DNA of 64,000 nucleotides from Pseudomonas sp. Irchel s3b2 (GCF_900187445.1 NZ_FYEB01000002.1:151511-215510); one strand, 5' to 3'; numbered from the stretch's first letter, positions 25,852-36,571 are shown. Notes: generated by a model not told the origin, from the sequence alone. Program-made: numbers and translations.

Positions 25852-27345
25852 CTAGAGCGTTGTCGGCCGATATTGCAGCGCTTCGGCCAAGTGTTCACGG
25901 GTGATGCCATCGATTTGCTCAAGGTCCGCCAAGGTGCGAGCAACTTTGAGCAGTCGATGGGCCGCTCGCAGTGACAAGGTCAGCCGTTCACACGCCGTTT
26001 CCAGCCAGGTTTCGTCGACTGTGGATAACTTGCAGTGTCTGCGCAGACCCGGCAAATCGAGGAATGCATTGGCACAGCCCTGGCGTTTTTGTTGCCGTTC
26101 TCGTGCATCGGCGACCAACTCGGCGGCGGTGGCAGTGTCGTCGCCGGGTTTCAACGCAGGATTCAATGCCGTGGCTTCGCGAGCGACGGTCAGGTGCAGA
26201 TCGATGCGGTCCAGCAGTGGCCCCGACAGTTTGTTGCGATAACGCTGCACCATGTCCGGTGTACAGGAGCAACGGCCACTCGGTTCGCCAAGATATCCAC
26301 AGGGGCAGGGATTCATCGCAGCGACCAGTTGAAAGCGCGCCGGGAAGCGTACGCGGTCCTTGGCGCGGGAGATCACGATATGGCCGGATTCCAGTGGTTC
26401 TCTCAGTACCTCCAAGACCTTGCGATCAAATTCCGGGAGTTCATCGAGGAACAACACGCCATGGTGGGCGAGGGTGATTTCACCGGGTTGTGGTTTTGAG
26501 CCGCCGCCCACCAGTGCCGGGCCTGAAGCGGAGTGGTGGGGTTGGCGAAACGGTCGCTGCGGCCAATGACTCAATGGCACACAATTGGCGACGGATTGAA
26601 TCGCCGCGACTTCCAGCGCTTCACTCTCGGCCAATGGCGGCAACAGCCCGGGCAGACGACTCGCCAACAGGGTTTTCCCTGTCCCCGGGGGGCCGCTGAA
26701 CAGCAAGTTATGAGCCCCTGCCGCGGCAATCAGCAACGCGCGCTTGGCCGCGAGTTGCCCCTGCACTTCATTCAAATCGGGATAGGGTTTGCTGGCGTAG
26801 AGCAAACCATTGGAAGCGTAGGGCGCGATGGGCGTGTGGCCATTGAAATGCGCGACCGCCTCCAGCAAATGGTCCACCGCAATCACTTTCAGCCCCGAAG
26901 CCAGGCAGGCCTCTTCGGCATTCGCACGCGGCACCACCAGCGTGCGCCCGGCCTTGCGCGCCGCCAGCGCCGCCGGCAATACACCGCGAACCGCTCGCAC
27001 TGCACCCGACAGTGCCAACTCTCCCAGGCACTCGACGTCATCAAGCGTCAATGTCGGCACTTGCACACTGGCCGAGAGAATCCCCAGCGCAATCGCCAGA
27101 TCGAACCGTCCGCCGTCCTTCGGTAAATCGGCCGGGGCAAGATTCAACGTGATACGCCGCGCCGGAAATTGCAGCCCCGAATTGATGATCGCGCTGCGTA
27201 CCCGGTCTTTGCTTTCCTTCACAGCGGCTTCGGGTAAACCGACCATCGTCAGCGATGGCAAGCCATTGGCCAGATGAACTTCTACGGTGACGGCGGGCGC
27301 TTCCACGCCGACCTGGGCGCGGCTGTGGACGATGGAGAGGGACAT
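25852..27345 (-). CDS. comM: YifB/ComM-family Mg chelatase-like AAA+ ATPase
   Basis: AAA+ helicase that extends homologous branches during natural transformation and recombination in related bacteria. The 497-residue protein has an N-terminal Lon-protease-like subdomain (about 20-130, GLPSLTMVGLPEAAVKE), Walker A SGPPGTGKT (about 215), Walker B LFLDELPEF and a C-terminal Mg-chelatase domain with RSLRAAHR-like LSLRAAHRLLKVARTLAD. It converges on the aldose-epimerase-like gene with 6 bp between stops. Confidence 0.95.
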   Translation of the reverse strand: MSLSIVHSRAQVGVEAPAVTVEVHLANGLPSLTMVGLPEAAVKESKDRVRSAIINSGLQFPARRITLNLAPADLPKDGGRFDLAIALGILSASVQVPTLTLDDVECLGELALSGAVRAVRGVLPAALAARKAGRTLVVPRANAEEACLASGLKVIAVDHLLEAVAHFNGHTPIAPYASNGLLYASKPYPDLNEVQGQLAAKRALLIAAAGAHNLLFSGPPGTGKTLLASRLPGLLPPLAESEALEVAAIQSVANCVPLSHWPQRPFRQPHHSASGPALVGGGSKPQPGEITLAHHGVLFLDELPEFDRKVLEVLREPLESGHIVISRAKDRVRFPARFQLVAAMNPCPCGYLGEPSGRCSCTPDMVQRYRNKLSGPLLDRIDLHLTVAREATALNPALKPGDDTATAAELVADARERQQKRQGCANAFLDLPGLRRHCKLSTVDETWLETACERLTLSLRAAHRLLKVARTLADLEQIDGITREHLAEALQYRPTTL

Positions 27346-27479
27346 GGTCGTTCCTTGAGCTGACGGGGACCGCTTCCTGCGGTTTTTGAAGGGTAGTCGT
27401 GGGCAGATGATTTAGCGTGGCGGCGGAGTAACCAAACTTTCGCAGGATGTTGCTGGGGTGGCGAGCTGATTCCAGTCAG

Positions 27480-27638
27480 TTAATGCATCTGCGGAACATC
27501 TTGCAACCGAATCCACGGCTGGTTATTCCAGTGCAGCAAACTCAACGACATTTCAGGCCAATTCCGCAGGCTCAGAATCGGGCGCTCTGTTGAGGTGGGT
27601 TGCTGGGCGTCTCTGAGCGCTGGCACCACGGGACGCAT
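27480..27638 (-). other. Short ORF, possible gene remnant
   Basis: In the 332-bp gap between comM and ubiK, the minus strand encodes 52 residues from an ATG at 27638 to a TAA at 27480-27482, with a Trp-rich C-terminal half (LRNWPEM, LLHWNNQPWIRL). Composition looks protein-like, but no family is recognised and the N terminus runs into a palindromic repeat. The rest of the gap (27346-27479) shows nothing recognisable. Confidence 0.2.
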
Positions 27639-27642
27639 TGAA

Positions 27643-27674
27643 TCATCGTTCCCACGCAGAGCGTGGGAACGATC
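27643..27674. repeat. Short copy of the GTTCCCACGC palindrome
   Basis: CGTTCCCACGC-AGA-GCGTGGGAACG is a single perfect hairpin corresponding to the outer arms of the longer repeats at 8053, 56624 and 62730. Confidence 0.8.
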
Positions 27675-27677
27675 AGG

Positions 27678-27944
27678 TTACTCGGCGTCAGCTGGTGGAT
27701 TGAGCTTCGCTTCCAGCTCCGCCACCTTCGCCTCAAGACTCTCCAGCCGTGCTCGAGTCCGCGCGAGCACAACCATCTGGCTGTCGAATTCTTCCCGACT
27801 CACCAGGTCCAGCTTGCTGAAGCCGCTCTGCAGCAGGGCTTTGAACTGGCTTTCGATTTCGCTTTTCGGCAGTGGAGTGTCGCCGCTGAAGAGGCGGGAG
27901 GCGGTGCCGCTCAGGGCGTCGAGGAAGTCTTTGGGCGCGAGCAT
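27678..27944 (-). CDS. ubiK: Ubiquinone biosynthesis accessory factor UbiK
   Basis: An 88-residue membrane-fusogenic, coiled-coil protein (formerly YqiC/BMFP) that assists the soluble ubiquinone biosynthesis complex through UbiJ. The sequence starts MLAPKDFLDALSGTASRLF, with the central motif GFSKLDLVSREEFDSQ (about 40-55) and a C-terminal leucine-rich coiled coil (RARLESLEAKVAELEAKL). Divergent from the glnK leader. Confidence 0.92.
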   Translation of the reverse strand: MLAPKDFLDALSGTASRLFSGDTPLPKSEIESQFKALLQSGFSKLDLVSREEFDSQMVVLARTRARLESLEAKVAELEAKLNPPADAE

Positions 27945-28117
27945 GGGAAATGTCCTGTCAACAATGGCGGGCAGTGTATCACGCAGTGTCTATAGTCAAT
28001 CTCGGCGGCTGCGATGCACGCTTTTCGCGCATAGGGATGGACGGTATCGCACTGTTGTTGTGCGTAACCGTTGCGTCTATCGGGCGAAAGGGCTTGAGGT
28101 AGCAGCCAAGGGCTTGA

Positions 28118-28699
<582 letters not shown>

Positions 28700-28734
28700 G
28701 CCGCCACAAACCCAACGCCCCAGGAGAAAACAAT

Positions 28735-30072
28735 ATGACTCTGCGTAAATTCGCAGGGCTAGGAGCCCTGTTGTCCCTCGTAATGCCCGGCCTGGCCATG
28801 GCGGCAGACGAAGTGGCGGCCCCAGTCCTCAATTCCGGCGATACCGCCTGGATGATGACCTCGACAGCCCTTGTGCTGTTCATGACCATTCCCGGCCTCG
28901 CGCTGTTCTACGGCGGCATGGTTCGCTCCAAAAACATTCTTTCCGTGATGATGCAGTGCTTCGCCATTACCGGTCTGATCAGCATTCTGTGGGTCATTTA
29001 TGGCTACAGCATCGCGTTCGACACCACCGGCATGGAGCAGGGCGTCGTCAACTTCAACTCGTTCTTTGGCGGCATGGGCAAGGCGTTCCTCGCCGGTGTC
29101 ACGCCTTCGAGCCTGACCGGTCCTGCGGCACTATTCCCTGAGGCGGTGTTCATCACCTTCCAGATGACGTTCGCCATCATCACCCCGGCGTTGATCGTCG
29201 GTGCCTTCGCCGAGCGGATGAAGTTCTCCGCCATGCTGATCTTCATGGGCATCTGGTTCACCCTGGTTTACGCACCGATTGCGCACATGGTCTGGTCCGG
29301 CAACGGCGGCCTGATGTGGGACTGGGGCGTGCTCGACTTCGCGGGCGGCACCGTGGTGCATATCAACGCCGGTGTAGCCGGTCTGATTGCCTGCCTGGTA
29401 CTGGGCAAGCGTAAAGGCTTCCCAACCACCCCGATGGCTCCGCACAACCTCGGTTACACCCTGATGGGTGCCGCGATGCTGTGGATCGGCTGGTTCGGCT
29501 TCAACGCCGGTTCCGCTGCTGCGGCCAACGGCACTGCCGGCATGGCGATGCTGGTCACCCAGATCGCCACCGCTGCTGCGGCGCTGGGCTGGATGTTTGC
29601 CGAGTGGATCACCCACGGCAAGCCAAGCGCACTGGGTATCGCTTCGGGTGTTGTGGCCGGTCTGGTTGCAATCACTCCGGCAGCCGGCACCGTGGGCCCG
29701 ATGGGCGCTCTGGTGATCGGTCTGGCGGCGGGCGTGGTGTGCTTCTTCTGCGCCACCACCCTGAAACGCAAACTCGGTTATGACGATTCCCTGGATGCCT
29801 TCGGCGTGCACGGTATCGGCGGTATCCTCGGCGCGATCCTGACCGGCGTGTTCGCGGCACCGGCCCTCGGTGGATTCGGCACCGTCACCGACATCGGTGC
29901 TCAAGTCTGGATTCAGTGCAAAGGCGTTGGCTTCACGGTGATCTACACCGCGATCGTTACCTTCATCATCCTCAAGGTGCTGGATGCCGTCATGGGTCTG
30001 CGTGTCACCGAGGAAGAAGAAGCGGTCGGCATCGATCTGGCACTCCACAACGAACGCGGCTACAACTTGTAA
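28735..30072 (+). CDS. amtB: Ammonium transporter AmtB
   Basis: Trimeric ammonium channel of 445 residues with a cleavable N-terminal signal (ending LAMAADE) and eleven membrane helices. The twin pore histidines are in VVHINAGVAGL and FGVHGIGGILGA. The family signature is near FAEWITHGKPSALGIASG. Operon with glnK, which plugs the channel when nitrogen is sufficient. A strong terminator follows. Confidence 0.97.
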   Translation: MTLRKFAGLGALLSLVMPGLAMAADEVAAPVLNSGDTAWMMTSTALVLFMTIPGLALFYGGMVRSKNILSVMMQCFAITGLISILWVIYGYSIAFDTTGMEQGVVNFNSFFGGMGKAFLAGVTPSSLTGPAALFPEAVFITFQMTFAIITPALIVGAFAERMKFSAMLIFMGIWFTLVYAPIAHMVWSGNGGLMWDWGVLDFAGGTVVHINAGVAGLIACLVLGKRKGFPTTPMAPHNLGYTLMGAAMLWIGWFGFNAGSAAAANGTAGMAMLVTQIATAAAALGWMFAEWITHGKPSALGIASGVVAGLVAITPAAGTVGPMGALVIGLAAGVVCFFCATTLKRKLGYDDSLDAFGVHGIGGILGAILTGVFAAPALGGFGTVTDIGAQVWIQCKGVGFTVIYTAIVTFIILKVLDAVMGLRVTEEEEAVGIDLALHNERGYNL

Positions 30073-30082
30073 GCACGCGCAT

Positions 30083-30114
30083 AAAAAAATGCCCGGCTTG
30101 CCGGGCATTTTTTT
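30083..30114 (+). terminator. Intrinsic terminator after amtB
   Basis: AAAAAAATGCCCGGC and GCCGGGCATTTTTTT form a long stem with a T tract on both strands, 11 bp after the amtB stop. Confidence 0.95.
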
Positions 30115-30285
30115 GTCTGGAGTTTGTCAGTGGAGGAAGGGCTGAAAGGTTTTTTCAGACACGTTCAGGCGCGTTTACGACGGGCGTTTTTCTACGGCCA
30201 ATGGCTTACACGATTGAAGGAATATTTGGGCCTTTGTTTTTTCCCGGAGCGCGCTAGAATGCGCCCCGAACGTGCGGAGAACTGT

Positions 30286-30711
30286 ATGTGGCAACAGACT
30301 CTGATTACCCTGCGGGCACGGCCCCGGGGCTTTCATCTGGTAACGGACGAGTTACTCGCCGGCTTGCCTGAACTCAAGGCGTGTCGGGTCGGTCTGTTGC
30401 ATTTGTGGCTACAGCATACCTCGGCGTCGTTGACCATCAACGAGAACGCCGATCCGGCGGTACGTCGCGACTTCGAACGATTTTTCAATCGTCTGATCCC
30501 ACAAGGAACAGACGGCTATGAGCATAACGACGAAGGCCTGGACGACCTCCCGGCGCACTTCAAGGCCAGCGTACTTGGCTGTCAGCTCAGTTTGCCGATC
30601 TCGGCAGGCCGACTGGCGTTGGGGACCTGGCAGGGTGTTTATCTGGGCGAGCACCGTGATCATGGCGGTGCCCGTAAAGTCCTCGCCACCGTGCACGGTG
30701 AAGGGGCATAA
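30286..30711 (+). CDS. YjbQ-family protein (UPF0047)
   Basis: A 141-residue single-domain protein of the YjbQ family, some members of which show weak thiamine-phosphate synthase activity. Conserved residues include LQHTSASLTINENADP (about 40-55), the YEHNDEGLDDLPAHFK segment with metal-binding His, and LGTWQGVYLGEHRDHGG (about 112-128). Start at ATG 30286 (MWQQTLITL), where homologues begin. Confidence 0.93.
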   Translation: MWQQTLITLRARPRGFHLVTDELLAGLPELKACRVGLLHLWLQHTSASLTINENADPAVRRDFERFFNRLIPQGTDGYEHNDEGLDDLPAHFKASVLGCQLSLPISAGRLALGTWQGVYLGEHRDHGGARKVLATVHGEGA

Positions 30712-30814
30712 AACCGCTGGTTACCAGCGGTGGTTGATTTTTTTCCGGCAGCCGTCGACAGAGGGCAAAGCTGGGCTATAACTAATCTGCTTTTCGCAAG
30801 TCATGAGGTAGAAC

Positions 30815-31138
30815 ATGAGCGACGATGATCTGGAAAACGACGACCTCGAAGTAGGCGACGAAGACGAGGCCGAAGAAGGCCTGGAAACAGCAGCGGAAGA
30901 CGTTGCTGACGACGATGGCGGTGATGTGCCCGTTCCGACTGCCAAAGGCAAGGCCAAGGCTGCGGTATCGGTCGATGAGCTGCCGAGCGTCGAAGCCAAG
31001 AACAAGGAACGCGACGCCCTGGCCAAGGCCATGGAAGAGTTTCTGGCACGGGGCGGCAAGGTGCAGGAAGTGGAGGCCAATGTGGTCGCCGATCCTCCCA
31101 AGAAGCCTGATAACAAGTACGGCAGCCGGCCTATCTAA
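30815..31138 (+). CDS. sutA: SutA-like RNA polymerase-binding regulator
   Basis: A 107-residue, highly acidic, mostly disordered protein: the first 40 residues are nearly all Asp/Glu (LENDDLEVGDEDEAEEG), then a helix (AKNKERDALAKAMEEFLARGG, about 62-82) and a basic C terminus ending NKYGSRPI. This matches SutA of P. aeruginosa, which supports transcription in slow growth. An intrinsic terminator follows. Confidence 0.85.
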   Translation: MSDDDLENDDLEVGDEDEAEEGLETAAEDVADDDGGDVPVPTAKGKAKAAVSVDELPSVEAKNKERDALAKAMEEFLARGGKVQEVEANVVADPPKKPDNKYGSRPI

Positions 31139-31159
31139 GCGCCTGCTTCTTGCTTGCTG

Positions 31160-31188
31160 AAAAAGCCCGCCGTCGCTGCGGGCTTTTT
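31160..31188 (+). terminator. Intrinsic terminator after sutA
   Basis: AAAAAGCCCGC / GCGGGCTTTTT stem around a 7-nt loop, 21 bp after the sutA stop. Confidence 0.92.
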
Positions 31189-31226
31189 CATGGGTGGACC
31201 AATGTCCAAAGGCCCGACACATACCC

Positions 31227-31302
31227 TGTAGGAGTTGGCTTGCCAGCGAATAGGCCCTGCACTGATCTTGAGATCGCCTTCGCTGGCAAGCCAGCTCCTA
31301 CG
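31227..31302. repeat. REP pair (REPIN), TTGCCAGCGAA variant
   Basis: TGTAGGAGTTGGCTTGCC and its inverted copy (ending 31302) flank a short core. The variant loop CCAGCG differs from the CTCGCG/CCCGCG types elsewhere in the window. Confidence 0.85.
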
Positions 31303-31305
31303 GGG

Positions 31306-32013
31306 TCAGATCAAGCCATTGTTCCACCGCGCCAACAACCCCGGCAATTCGTTCAGGCTCCGAATTTCGGCATCCGGCGCTTTCTCGGCTTCCCACACCT
31401 TGCCCGCCGGGTTAAACCAGATCGCACGCAGCCCTGCCTGCTGGGCACCGGCAATGTCGTCGCCGGGATGGTCGCCGATATGCACGGCGGTCTCGGCGGT
31501 CGCGCCGCCCCGCTGCAGCGCTTCATGAAACAGTCGCGCATCCGGCTTGGCGATGCCGATGTCTTCGGCGCACAGGGCAAACTTGAAGTAGTCCGCCAGC
31601 CCCAACCGACGCACATCGGCATTACCGTTGGTGACCACGCCAAGCGCATAGTGGTTGGCCAGAATTTCCAGGGTCGGTTGCACCTCAGGGAAAATGTCCA
31701 ACTGATGCCGTGCATGCAGAAACACTTCGAAACTCTGATCGGCCAGGTCTGAAGCTTCAGCTTGCGCATAACCGGACTCTTCCAGTGCGTGGAACAGCAC
31801 GCGCCGACGTAAAGCACTGATGCGGTGCTTGAGGCTCGGTTCGTTGCTCAGCACCCGCTCGCGAATTGACCACAGATGCTCCACCGGCACCGCGCCCAGG
31901 TTCGGGGCGTGCTCGGTCAACCATTCACGCAATACGATTTCGGCGCTGGCGATTACTGGGGCGGTGTCCCACAGGGTGTCGTCGAGGTCGAAGGTGATCA
32001 ATTGGAGGGTCAT
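31306..32013 (-). CDS. yigB: HAD-family hydrolase YigB (FMN phosphatase-like)
   Basis: A 235-residue haloacid-dehalogenase phosphatase. Motif I is FDLDDTLWD (8-16), motif II VVTNGNA (about 125), motif III Lys in GIAKPD and motif [13 protein letters not shown]. coli YigB, also next to xerC, dephosphorylates FMN and helps persister formation. Overlaps the xerC stop by 4 bp; last gene of the lptM-lysA-dapF-DUF484-xerC-yigB series. Confidence 0.92.
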   Translation of the reverse strand: MTLQLITFDLDDTLWDTAPVIASAEIVLREWLTEHAPNLGAVPVEHLWSIRERVLSNEPSLKHRISALRRRVLFHALEESGYAQAEASDLADQSFEVFLHARHQLDIFPEVQPTLEILANHYALGVVTNGNADVRRLGLADYFKFALCAEDIGIAKPDARLFHEALQRGGATAETAVHIGDHPGDDIAGAQQAGLRAIWFNPAGKVWEAEKAPDAEIRSLNELPGLLARWNNGLI

Positions 32014-32909
32014 GAATCATCGCCTTTAATGCGTTTGGCCCGTGGGTGGGCGCTGTCGTAGACCGTCGCCAGGTGCTGGAAGTCCAGGTGGGTATAGATC
32101 TGGGTAGTCTTGATGTCCGAGTGGCCGAGCAGTTCCTGCACCGCCCGCAAGTCCTGAGAGGACTCCAGCAAATGGCTGGCGAAGGAGTGTCGCAACATAT
32201 GCGGGTGCAGGTTCTGCCCCAGTTCGCGCTCGCCGGCGGCCTTGACCCGCACCTGAATCGCCCGTGGGCCGAGGCGCCGGCCTTGCTGGCTGACAAACAC
32301 TGCGTCGTCCGCCGGGTTGGTCAGCGACCGCAATGGCAGCCACAACTCCAGTGCTTCGCGAGCCTTTTTGCCCACTGGCAACAGCCGGGTCTTGCTGCCC
32401 TTGCCGAGCACCTGAACCATGCCGTCGGCCAGGTCCAGTTGATCAAGGTTGAGCCCGGTCAATTCAGAAAGACGCAGGCCGGAGGAATAGAACAGCTCCA
32501 GAATCGCCTGATCCCGACGCGCCAGAAAGTCATCTTCCACCGCGCCTTCAAGCAGTTGCAGTGCGCGGTCAGTGTCGAGGGTCTTCGGCAGGCGACGTTC
32601 GCCCTTGGGTGGTGCCAGGCCATTGGCCGGGTCGTGGTCGCAAAAACCTTCGCGGTTCAGATAGTGATAGAGCCCGCGCACCGCCGAGAGCAGCCGCGCC
32701 AGACTGCGGGAAGATTGGCCTTGAGCATGCAGGCGAGCGATCAGGCTGCGCAGGCGCTGGATGTCCAGGGCAGCCCAACTGCTGATGTTCTGTTTGAGGC
32801 ACCAGCCCAGCACTTTGTCGAGGTCGCGGCGGTAGGCGTACAGCGTATGCGGCGACACCTGCCGCTCACTGCGCAAGTGTTCGCAGTAAGCGTCCAGTTG
32901 CCGTTCCAT
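32010..32909 (-). CDS. xerC: Tyrosine recombinase XerC
   Basis: Site-specific recombinase that with XerD resolves chromosome dimers at dif. The 299-residue protein has an N-terminal SAM-like core-binding domain (about 1-90) and the C-terminal catalytic domain, with SSGLRLSEL (Arg), [13 protein letters not shown] (HxxR), [13 protein letters not shown] (His and nucleophilic Tyr). It overlaps yigB by 4 bp and follows the DUF484 gene by 2 bp. This is the housekeeping enzyme, not an integron or phage integrase. Confidence 0.96.
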   Translation of the reverse strand: MERQLDAYCEHLRSERQVSPHTLYAYRRDLDKVLGWCLKQNISSWAALDIQRLRSLIARLHAQGQSSRSLARLLSAVRGLYHYLNREGFCDHDPANGLAPPKGERRLPKTLDTDRALQLLEGAVEDDFLARRDQAILELFYSSGLRLSELTGLNLDQLDLADGMVQVLGKGSKTRLLPVGKKAREALELWLPLRSLTNPADDAVFVSQQGRRLGPRAIQVRVKAAGERELGQNLHPHMLRHSFASHLLESSQDLRAVQELLGHSDIKTTQIYTHLDFQHLATVYDSAHPRAKRIKGDDS

Positions 32910-32911
32910 GT

Positions 32912-33637
32912 TCAGCGTACCGAGCGCAGGGAGCTGTTGACCCGTGGCAGCACGCGGCCCATGACTTCGGCAATGTAACTCAGGAACAGCGTGCCCACCG
33001 AGCTCTTGTAGTGCTGCGGATCGCGGCTGGCGATGGCCAGAACACCGTGGATGCCCTGATAGCTGATGGCGACGACGGCTGTGGAGCCGATCTGTTTGCG
33101 CTGTTCTTCGCCGAACAGGAAGTCCAGTTCATGTTCGCGCAGGCTGCCACAGACGCTTTTGTCTTCGGAGAGCAAGCCGCCGATGGCCGTTTGTGCTTCG
33201 GCATGCGTCACCCAGCGGCCCACCGGCATCGGGTTGTCGCCCAGCAAAATCAGGCTGACGAAGGGCACCTGGAAGTCTTGGCGCAGGCTGTCTTCGACGC
33301 TGATTACCACATCTTCCAGGCTAGTAGCGTCCATCAGCGTGAGAATCAGGCGGCGGGTCTTGTCGAACAGTCGGTCGTTGTCGCGAGCTACGTCCATCAA
33401 GTGCGAAAGGCGGTGGCGCAACTCGATGTTGCGGTCGCGCAGGATGGTCATCTGACGTTCGACCAGCGAAATGGTGTCGCCGCGCTGGTGCGGTATGCGC
33501 AGGGCCGGGAGCAGTTCTTCGTGCTCGATGAAGAAATCCGGATGAGCCTCCAGGTACGCGGCAATCGCCGCCGCCTCAAGGCTTTCGGAAGGGGATTCGT
33601 CGGGCTGCAGGGCGGGAACCTGGGGCTTGTCGGTCAT
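32912..33637 (-). CDS. DUF484 family protein
   Basis: A 241-residue protein with a short N-terminal helix bundle ([11 protein letters not shown] near 26-36), a coiled coil ([19 protein letters not shown]) and a GAF-like C-terminal domain (about 90-230). Its conserved position between dapF and xerC is typical of pseudomonads. Function is unknown; it is 13 bp after dapF and 2 bp before xerC, so it is cotranscribed. Confidence 0.92.
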   Translation of the reverse strand: MTDKPQVPALQPDESPSESLEAAAIAAYLEAHPDFFIEHEELLPALRIPHQRGDTISLVERQMTILRDRNIELRHRLSHLMDVARDNDRLFDKTRRLILTLMDATSLEDVVISVEDSLRQDFQVPFVSLILLGDNPMPVGRWVTHAEAQTAIGGLLSEDKSVCGSLREHELDFLFGEEQRKQIGSTAVVAISYQGIHGVLAIASRDPQHYKSSVGTLFLSYIAEVMGRVLPRVNSSLRSVR

Positions 33638-33650
33638 GGATATCGCTCAC

Positions 33651-34481
33651 TCAAAGACGCACTTGTCCTTCGTATACGCGCACTGCCGGGCCGGTCATCA
33701 TGACCGGTTGGCCAGGGCCTGCCCATTCAATGGACAGACGCCCGCCGGGCAGGTCGATCAATAGCGGCGAATCCATCCACCCCTGGCTGATCGCGGCCAC
33801 TGCGGCAGCACAGGCGCCGGTTCCGCATGCCTGGGTTTCCCCGGCCCCGCGTTCCCAGACGCGCAACTGCGCACGGTTCCGGTCGATGACCTGGAGAAAA
33901 CCGACATTGACCCGTGCCGGGAAGCGCGGGTGATGTTCGATTTTCGGCCCCAGTTCATGCACCGGTGCGTTGTTGATGTCGCTGACCCGCAACACGGCAT
34001 GGGGGTTGCCCATGGACACCGCGGCCAGTTCGACCGTGGTGCCGTCGACGTCGACCTGATAGCTCAGGGCCTGGCTCGGAGCTTCGAACGGAATCTCGGC
34101 CGGTACCAGGCGCGGAGCACCCATGTTGACGCTGATCTGGCCATCGTTGCGGATGTCCAGTTCGATGATGCCGCTTTTGGTCTCGACGCGAATCAGCCGC
34201 TTGGCGGTAAGGCGCTTGTCGAGCACGAAACGGGCGAAGCAGCGCGCACCGTTGCCGCACTGTTCCACTTCGGAGCCGTCGGCGTTGAAGATCCGATAGC
34301 GGAAGTCCACATCCGGGTTGCTCGGCGCCTCGACGATCAGCAACTGGTCGAAACCGACGCCGGTGTGCCGATCGCCCCATTGCTTGGCGTGTTTTGGCAG
34401 GATGTGCGCGTGCTGGCTGACCAGGTCGAGAACCATAAAGTCATTGCCCAGGCCGTGCATCTTGGTAAAACGCAGCAGCAT
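33651..34481 (-). CDS. dapF: Diaminopimelate epimerase
   Basis: PLP-independent racemase converting LL- to meso-diaminopimelate for lysine and peptidoglycan. The ATG at 34481 ([21 protein letters not shown] seven bases upstream) gives 276 residues. The catalytic cysteine pair lies in EQCGNGARC (C75) and QACGTGAC. It follows lysA by 4 bp. Confidence 0.97.
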   Translation of the reverse strand: MLLRFTKMHGLGNDFMVLDLVSQHAHILPKHAKQWGDRHTGVGFDQLLIVEAPSNPDVDFRYRIFNADGSEVEQCGNGARCFARFVLDKRLTAKRLIRVETKSGIIELDIRNDGQISVNMGAPRLVPAEIPFEAPSQALSYQVDVDGTTVELAAVSMGNPHAVLRVSDINNAPVHELGPKIEHHPRFPARVNVGFLQVIDRNRAQLRVWERGAGETQACGTGACAAAVAAISQGWMDSPLLIDLPGGRLSIEWAGPGQPVMMTGPAVRVYEGQVRL

Positions 34482-34485
34482 GGTT

Positions 34486-35733
34486 TTACTCCGGCAGCAG
34501 GCTTTCGCCAGCAAACAACTCGGCTACCGTCTCACGGCGACGCACTTCAAATGCCTGATCACCGTCCACCAACACTTCAGCGGCACGGCCGCGGGTGTTG
34601 TAGTTGGAGCTCATGACAAACCCATAGGCACCGGCCGAATGCACGGCCAGCAGGTCGCCTTCTTCCAGGGCCAGCTCACGATCCTTTGCCAGGAAGTCGC
34701 CGGTTTCGCAAATCGGGCCAACGATGTCGTAGGCGCGAGCGGCGCTGTTGCGCGGGCGCACGGCGGTGACGTCCATCCAGGCTTGATACAGCGCCGGGCG
34801 GATCAGGTCGTTCATGGCCGCGTCGACGATGGCGAAGTCTTTGTGCTCGGTGTGCTTGAGGTACTCGACCTGGGTCAGTAGCACGCCAGCGTTGGCGACG
34901 ATGAAACGGCCCGGCTCGAACACCAGCGCCAGGTCACGACCGTCAAGGCGCTCGCGCACGGCTTTGATGTAGTCGGCAGCCAAGGGCGGCTCTTCATCGC
35001 GATAACGCACGCCCAAACCACCACCGAGATCGATGTGGCGCAGGTAAATGCCACAATCGCCGAGGCGGTCGACCAGGCCCAGCAGGCGGTCGAGAGCATC
35101 GATGAACGGCGGCAGGGTGGTCAGTTGCGAACCGATGTGGCAATCGACGCCGACCACTTCCAGGTTAGGCAGTTGCGCGGCACGGACGTACACATCTTCG
35201 GCGTCGGCGATGGCGATGCCGAACTTGTTTTCCTTCAGGCCGGTGGAGATGTACGGGTGAGTGCCAGCATCGACGTCCGGGTTGACGCGTAACGAAATCG
35301 GCGCGCGAACGCCCAGCTCGGCGGCCACCACTTGCAGGCGTTCGAGCTCATCGGTGGACTCGACGTTGAAGCAGTGCACGCCGACTTCCAGCGCCCGACG
35401 CATGTCGTCACGGGTCTTGCCGACACCGGAGAACACGATCTTGTCAGCACTGCCGCCAGCGGCCAGTACGCGCTCCAGCTCGCCACGGGATACGATGTCA
35501 AAACCGGCGCCCAAACGCGCCAGGACATTCAGTACGCCCAGGTTGGAGTTGGCCTTGACTGCAAAGCACACCAGGTGCGGCATGCCGGCCAGCGCATCGG
35601 CGTAAGCCAGGTATTGGGCTTCGATGTGTGCGCGCGAGTAAACGTAGGTCGGTGTACCAAAGCGATCAGCGATAGCAGACAGGGCAACACCTTCCGCGAA
35701 CAGTTCACCGTCACGGTAGTTAAAAGCGTCCAT
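34486..35733 (-). CDS. lysA: Diaminopimelate decarboxylase
   Basis: PLP enzyme catalysing the last step of lysine synthesis, meso-diaminopimelate to L-lysine plus CO2. The 415-residue protein has the PLP lysine at K60 (FAVKANSN), the phosphate-binding glycine motif DLGGGLGV and the CETGDFLA active-site cysteine segment. It lies between lptM (9 bp) and dapF (4 bp). Confidence 0.97.
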   Translation of the reverse strand: MDAFNYRDGELFAEGVALSAIADRFGTPTYVYSRAHIEAQYLAYADALAGMPHLVCFAVKANSNLGVLNVLARLGAGFDIVSRGELERVLAAGGSADKIVFSGVGKTRDDMRRALEVGVHCFNVESTDELERLQVVAAELGVRAPISLRVNPDVDAGTHPYISTGLKENKFGIAIADAEDVYVRAAQLPNLEVVGVDCHIGSQLTTLPPFIDALDRLLGLVDRLGDCGIYLRHIDLGGGLGVRYRDEEPPLAADYIKAVRERLDGRDLALVFEPGRFIVANAGVLLTQVEYLKHTEHKDFAIVDAAMNDLIRPALYQAWMDVTAVRPRNSAARAYDIVGPICETGDFLAKDRELALEEGDLLAVHSAGAYGFVMSSNYNTRGRAAEVLVDGDQAFEVRRRETVAELFAGESLLPE

Positions 35734-35742
35734 GATGTTCCC

Positions 35743-35928
35743 TTATTGGTAGACGTCGTGCTTGTGTGCCTTGGAAGCAGGCTGCTGTTGCGACGATTTG
35801 GCCTGCTCGACAGGGTCCTGGTTCTCATCAGGCAGGTACAGCGGGCCTTTTTGACCACAGGCCGACAATAAGCTGGCAAAAGCGACGAGCGAAGCGAGCG
35901 CAGCAAGGGAAGAGATCAGGCGCTTCAT
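35743..35928 (-). CDS. lptM: LPS translocon maturation lipoprotein LptM (YifL/LppL)
   Basis: A 61-residue lipoprotein with signal peptide, lipobox LLSAC (acylated Cys at about 24) and the family signature CGQKGPLYLP directly after it. In E. coli LptM helps LptD disulfide maturation in the outer membrane. The tail is low-complexity Gln/Ser/Lys. First gene of the lysA-dapF series, divergent from cyaY. Confidence 0.93.
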   Translation of the reverse strand: MKRLISSLAALASLVAFASLLSACGQKGPLYLPDENQDPVEQAKSSQQQPASKAHKHDVYQ

Positions 35929-36051
35929 GGCGAAATCCTTGAAAATGCGTTAATTGCGCCGGAGTATACCGGCCACCCGGCAGCTTGCCTATGCGACGCA
36001 CCTCCCGTCCGGCGGGGCTTGGCCGGATGTGCGTTGGTTTAATGCAATCCG

Positions 36052-36140
36052 TGTGGGAGCGTGCTTGCCCGCGAAGGCGTTGGCTCAATCAACAAGATAT
36101 TGAATGTGCTGACCCCTTCGCGGGCAAGCCTGCTCCCACA
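36052..36140. repeat. REP pair (REPIN)
   Basis: TGTGGGAGCGTGCTTGCCC and its inverted copy ending 36140 flank an AT-rich core, between divergent lptM and cyaY. Confidence 0.88.
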
Positions 36141-36234
36141 GATCGGTGTTGAGTCGTTATTCTTTGCAATCACCGGGGCTCGCCCGTATCTTGCGGCGCT
36201 TGAGCGTGAGTAGACACTTTTTGAGGTTCCCGCA

Positions 36235-36567
36235 ATGAGTTTGACCGAAGCCCGTTTCCACGACCTGGTCGATGCAACCCAGGAAAAGCTGGAAGACATC
36301 TTTGACGACAGCGATCTGGATATCGATCTGGAAAGCTCGGCCGGTGTGCTGACTGTTAAGTTTGAAAACGGCACTCAGTTGATCTTCAGCCGCCAGGAAC
36401 CGTTGCGTCAGTTGTGGCTGGCAGCCGTCTCCGGTGGTTTCCACTTCGACTACGACGCAGAAAGCGAGCGCTGGATGTGTGACAAGAGCGAAGAGCAGCT
36501 GGGCGAGATGCTCGAACGCATCGTCAAGCAGCAAGCCGACGTCGAACTCGATTTCGAAGGTCTGTGA
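36235..36567 (+). CDS. cyaY: Iron-sulfur assembly protein CyaY (frataxin)
   Basis: A 110-residue bacterial frataxin that binds iron and regulates cysteine desulfurase IscS. The acidic ridge is in the first helix (FHDLVDATQEKLEDIFDDSD) and beta strands follow (VLTVKFENGTQLIFSRQEP, LWLAAVSGGFHFDY). The length is normal. It is followed after 4 bp by a DUF1289 gene. Confidence 0.96.
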   Translation: MSLTEARFHDLVDATQEKLEDIFDDSDLDIDLESSAGVLTVKFENGTQLIFSRQEPLRQLWLAAVSGGFHFDYDAESERWMCDKSEEQLGEMLERIVKQQADVELDFEGL

Positions 36568-36571
36568 AATC

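Noticed and set aside
27572..27772. 66-codon minus-strand ORF
   Set aside because: Largely a translation of the GTTCCCACGC repeat plus the antisense 3' end of ubiK.
32010..32909. Integrase marking a genomic island
   Set aside because: Motifs and its place after dapF-DUF484 identify housekeeping XerC.
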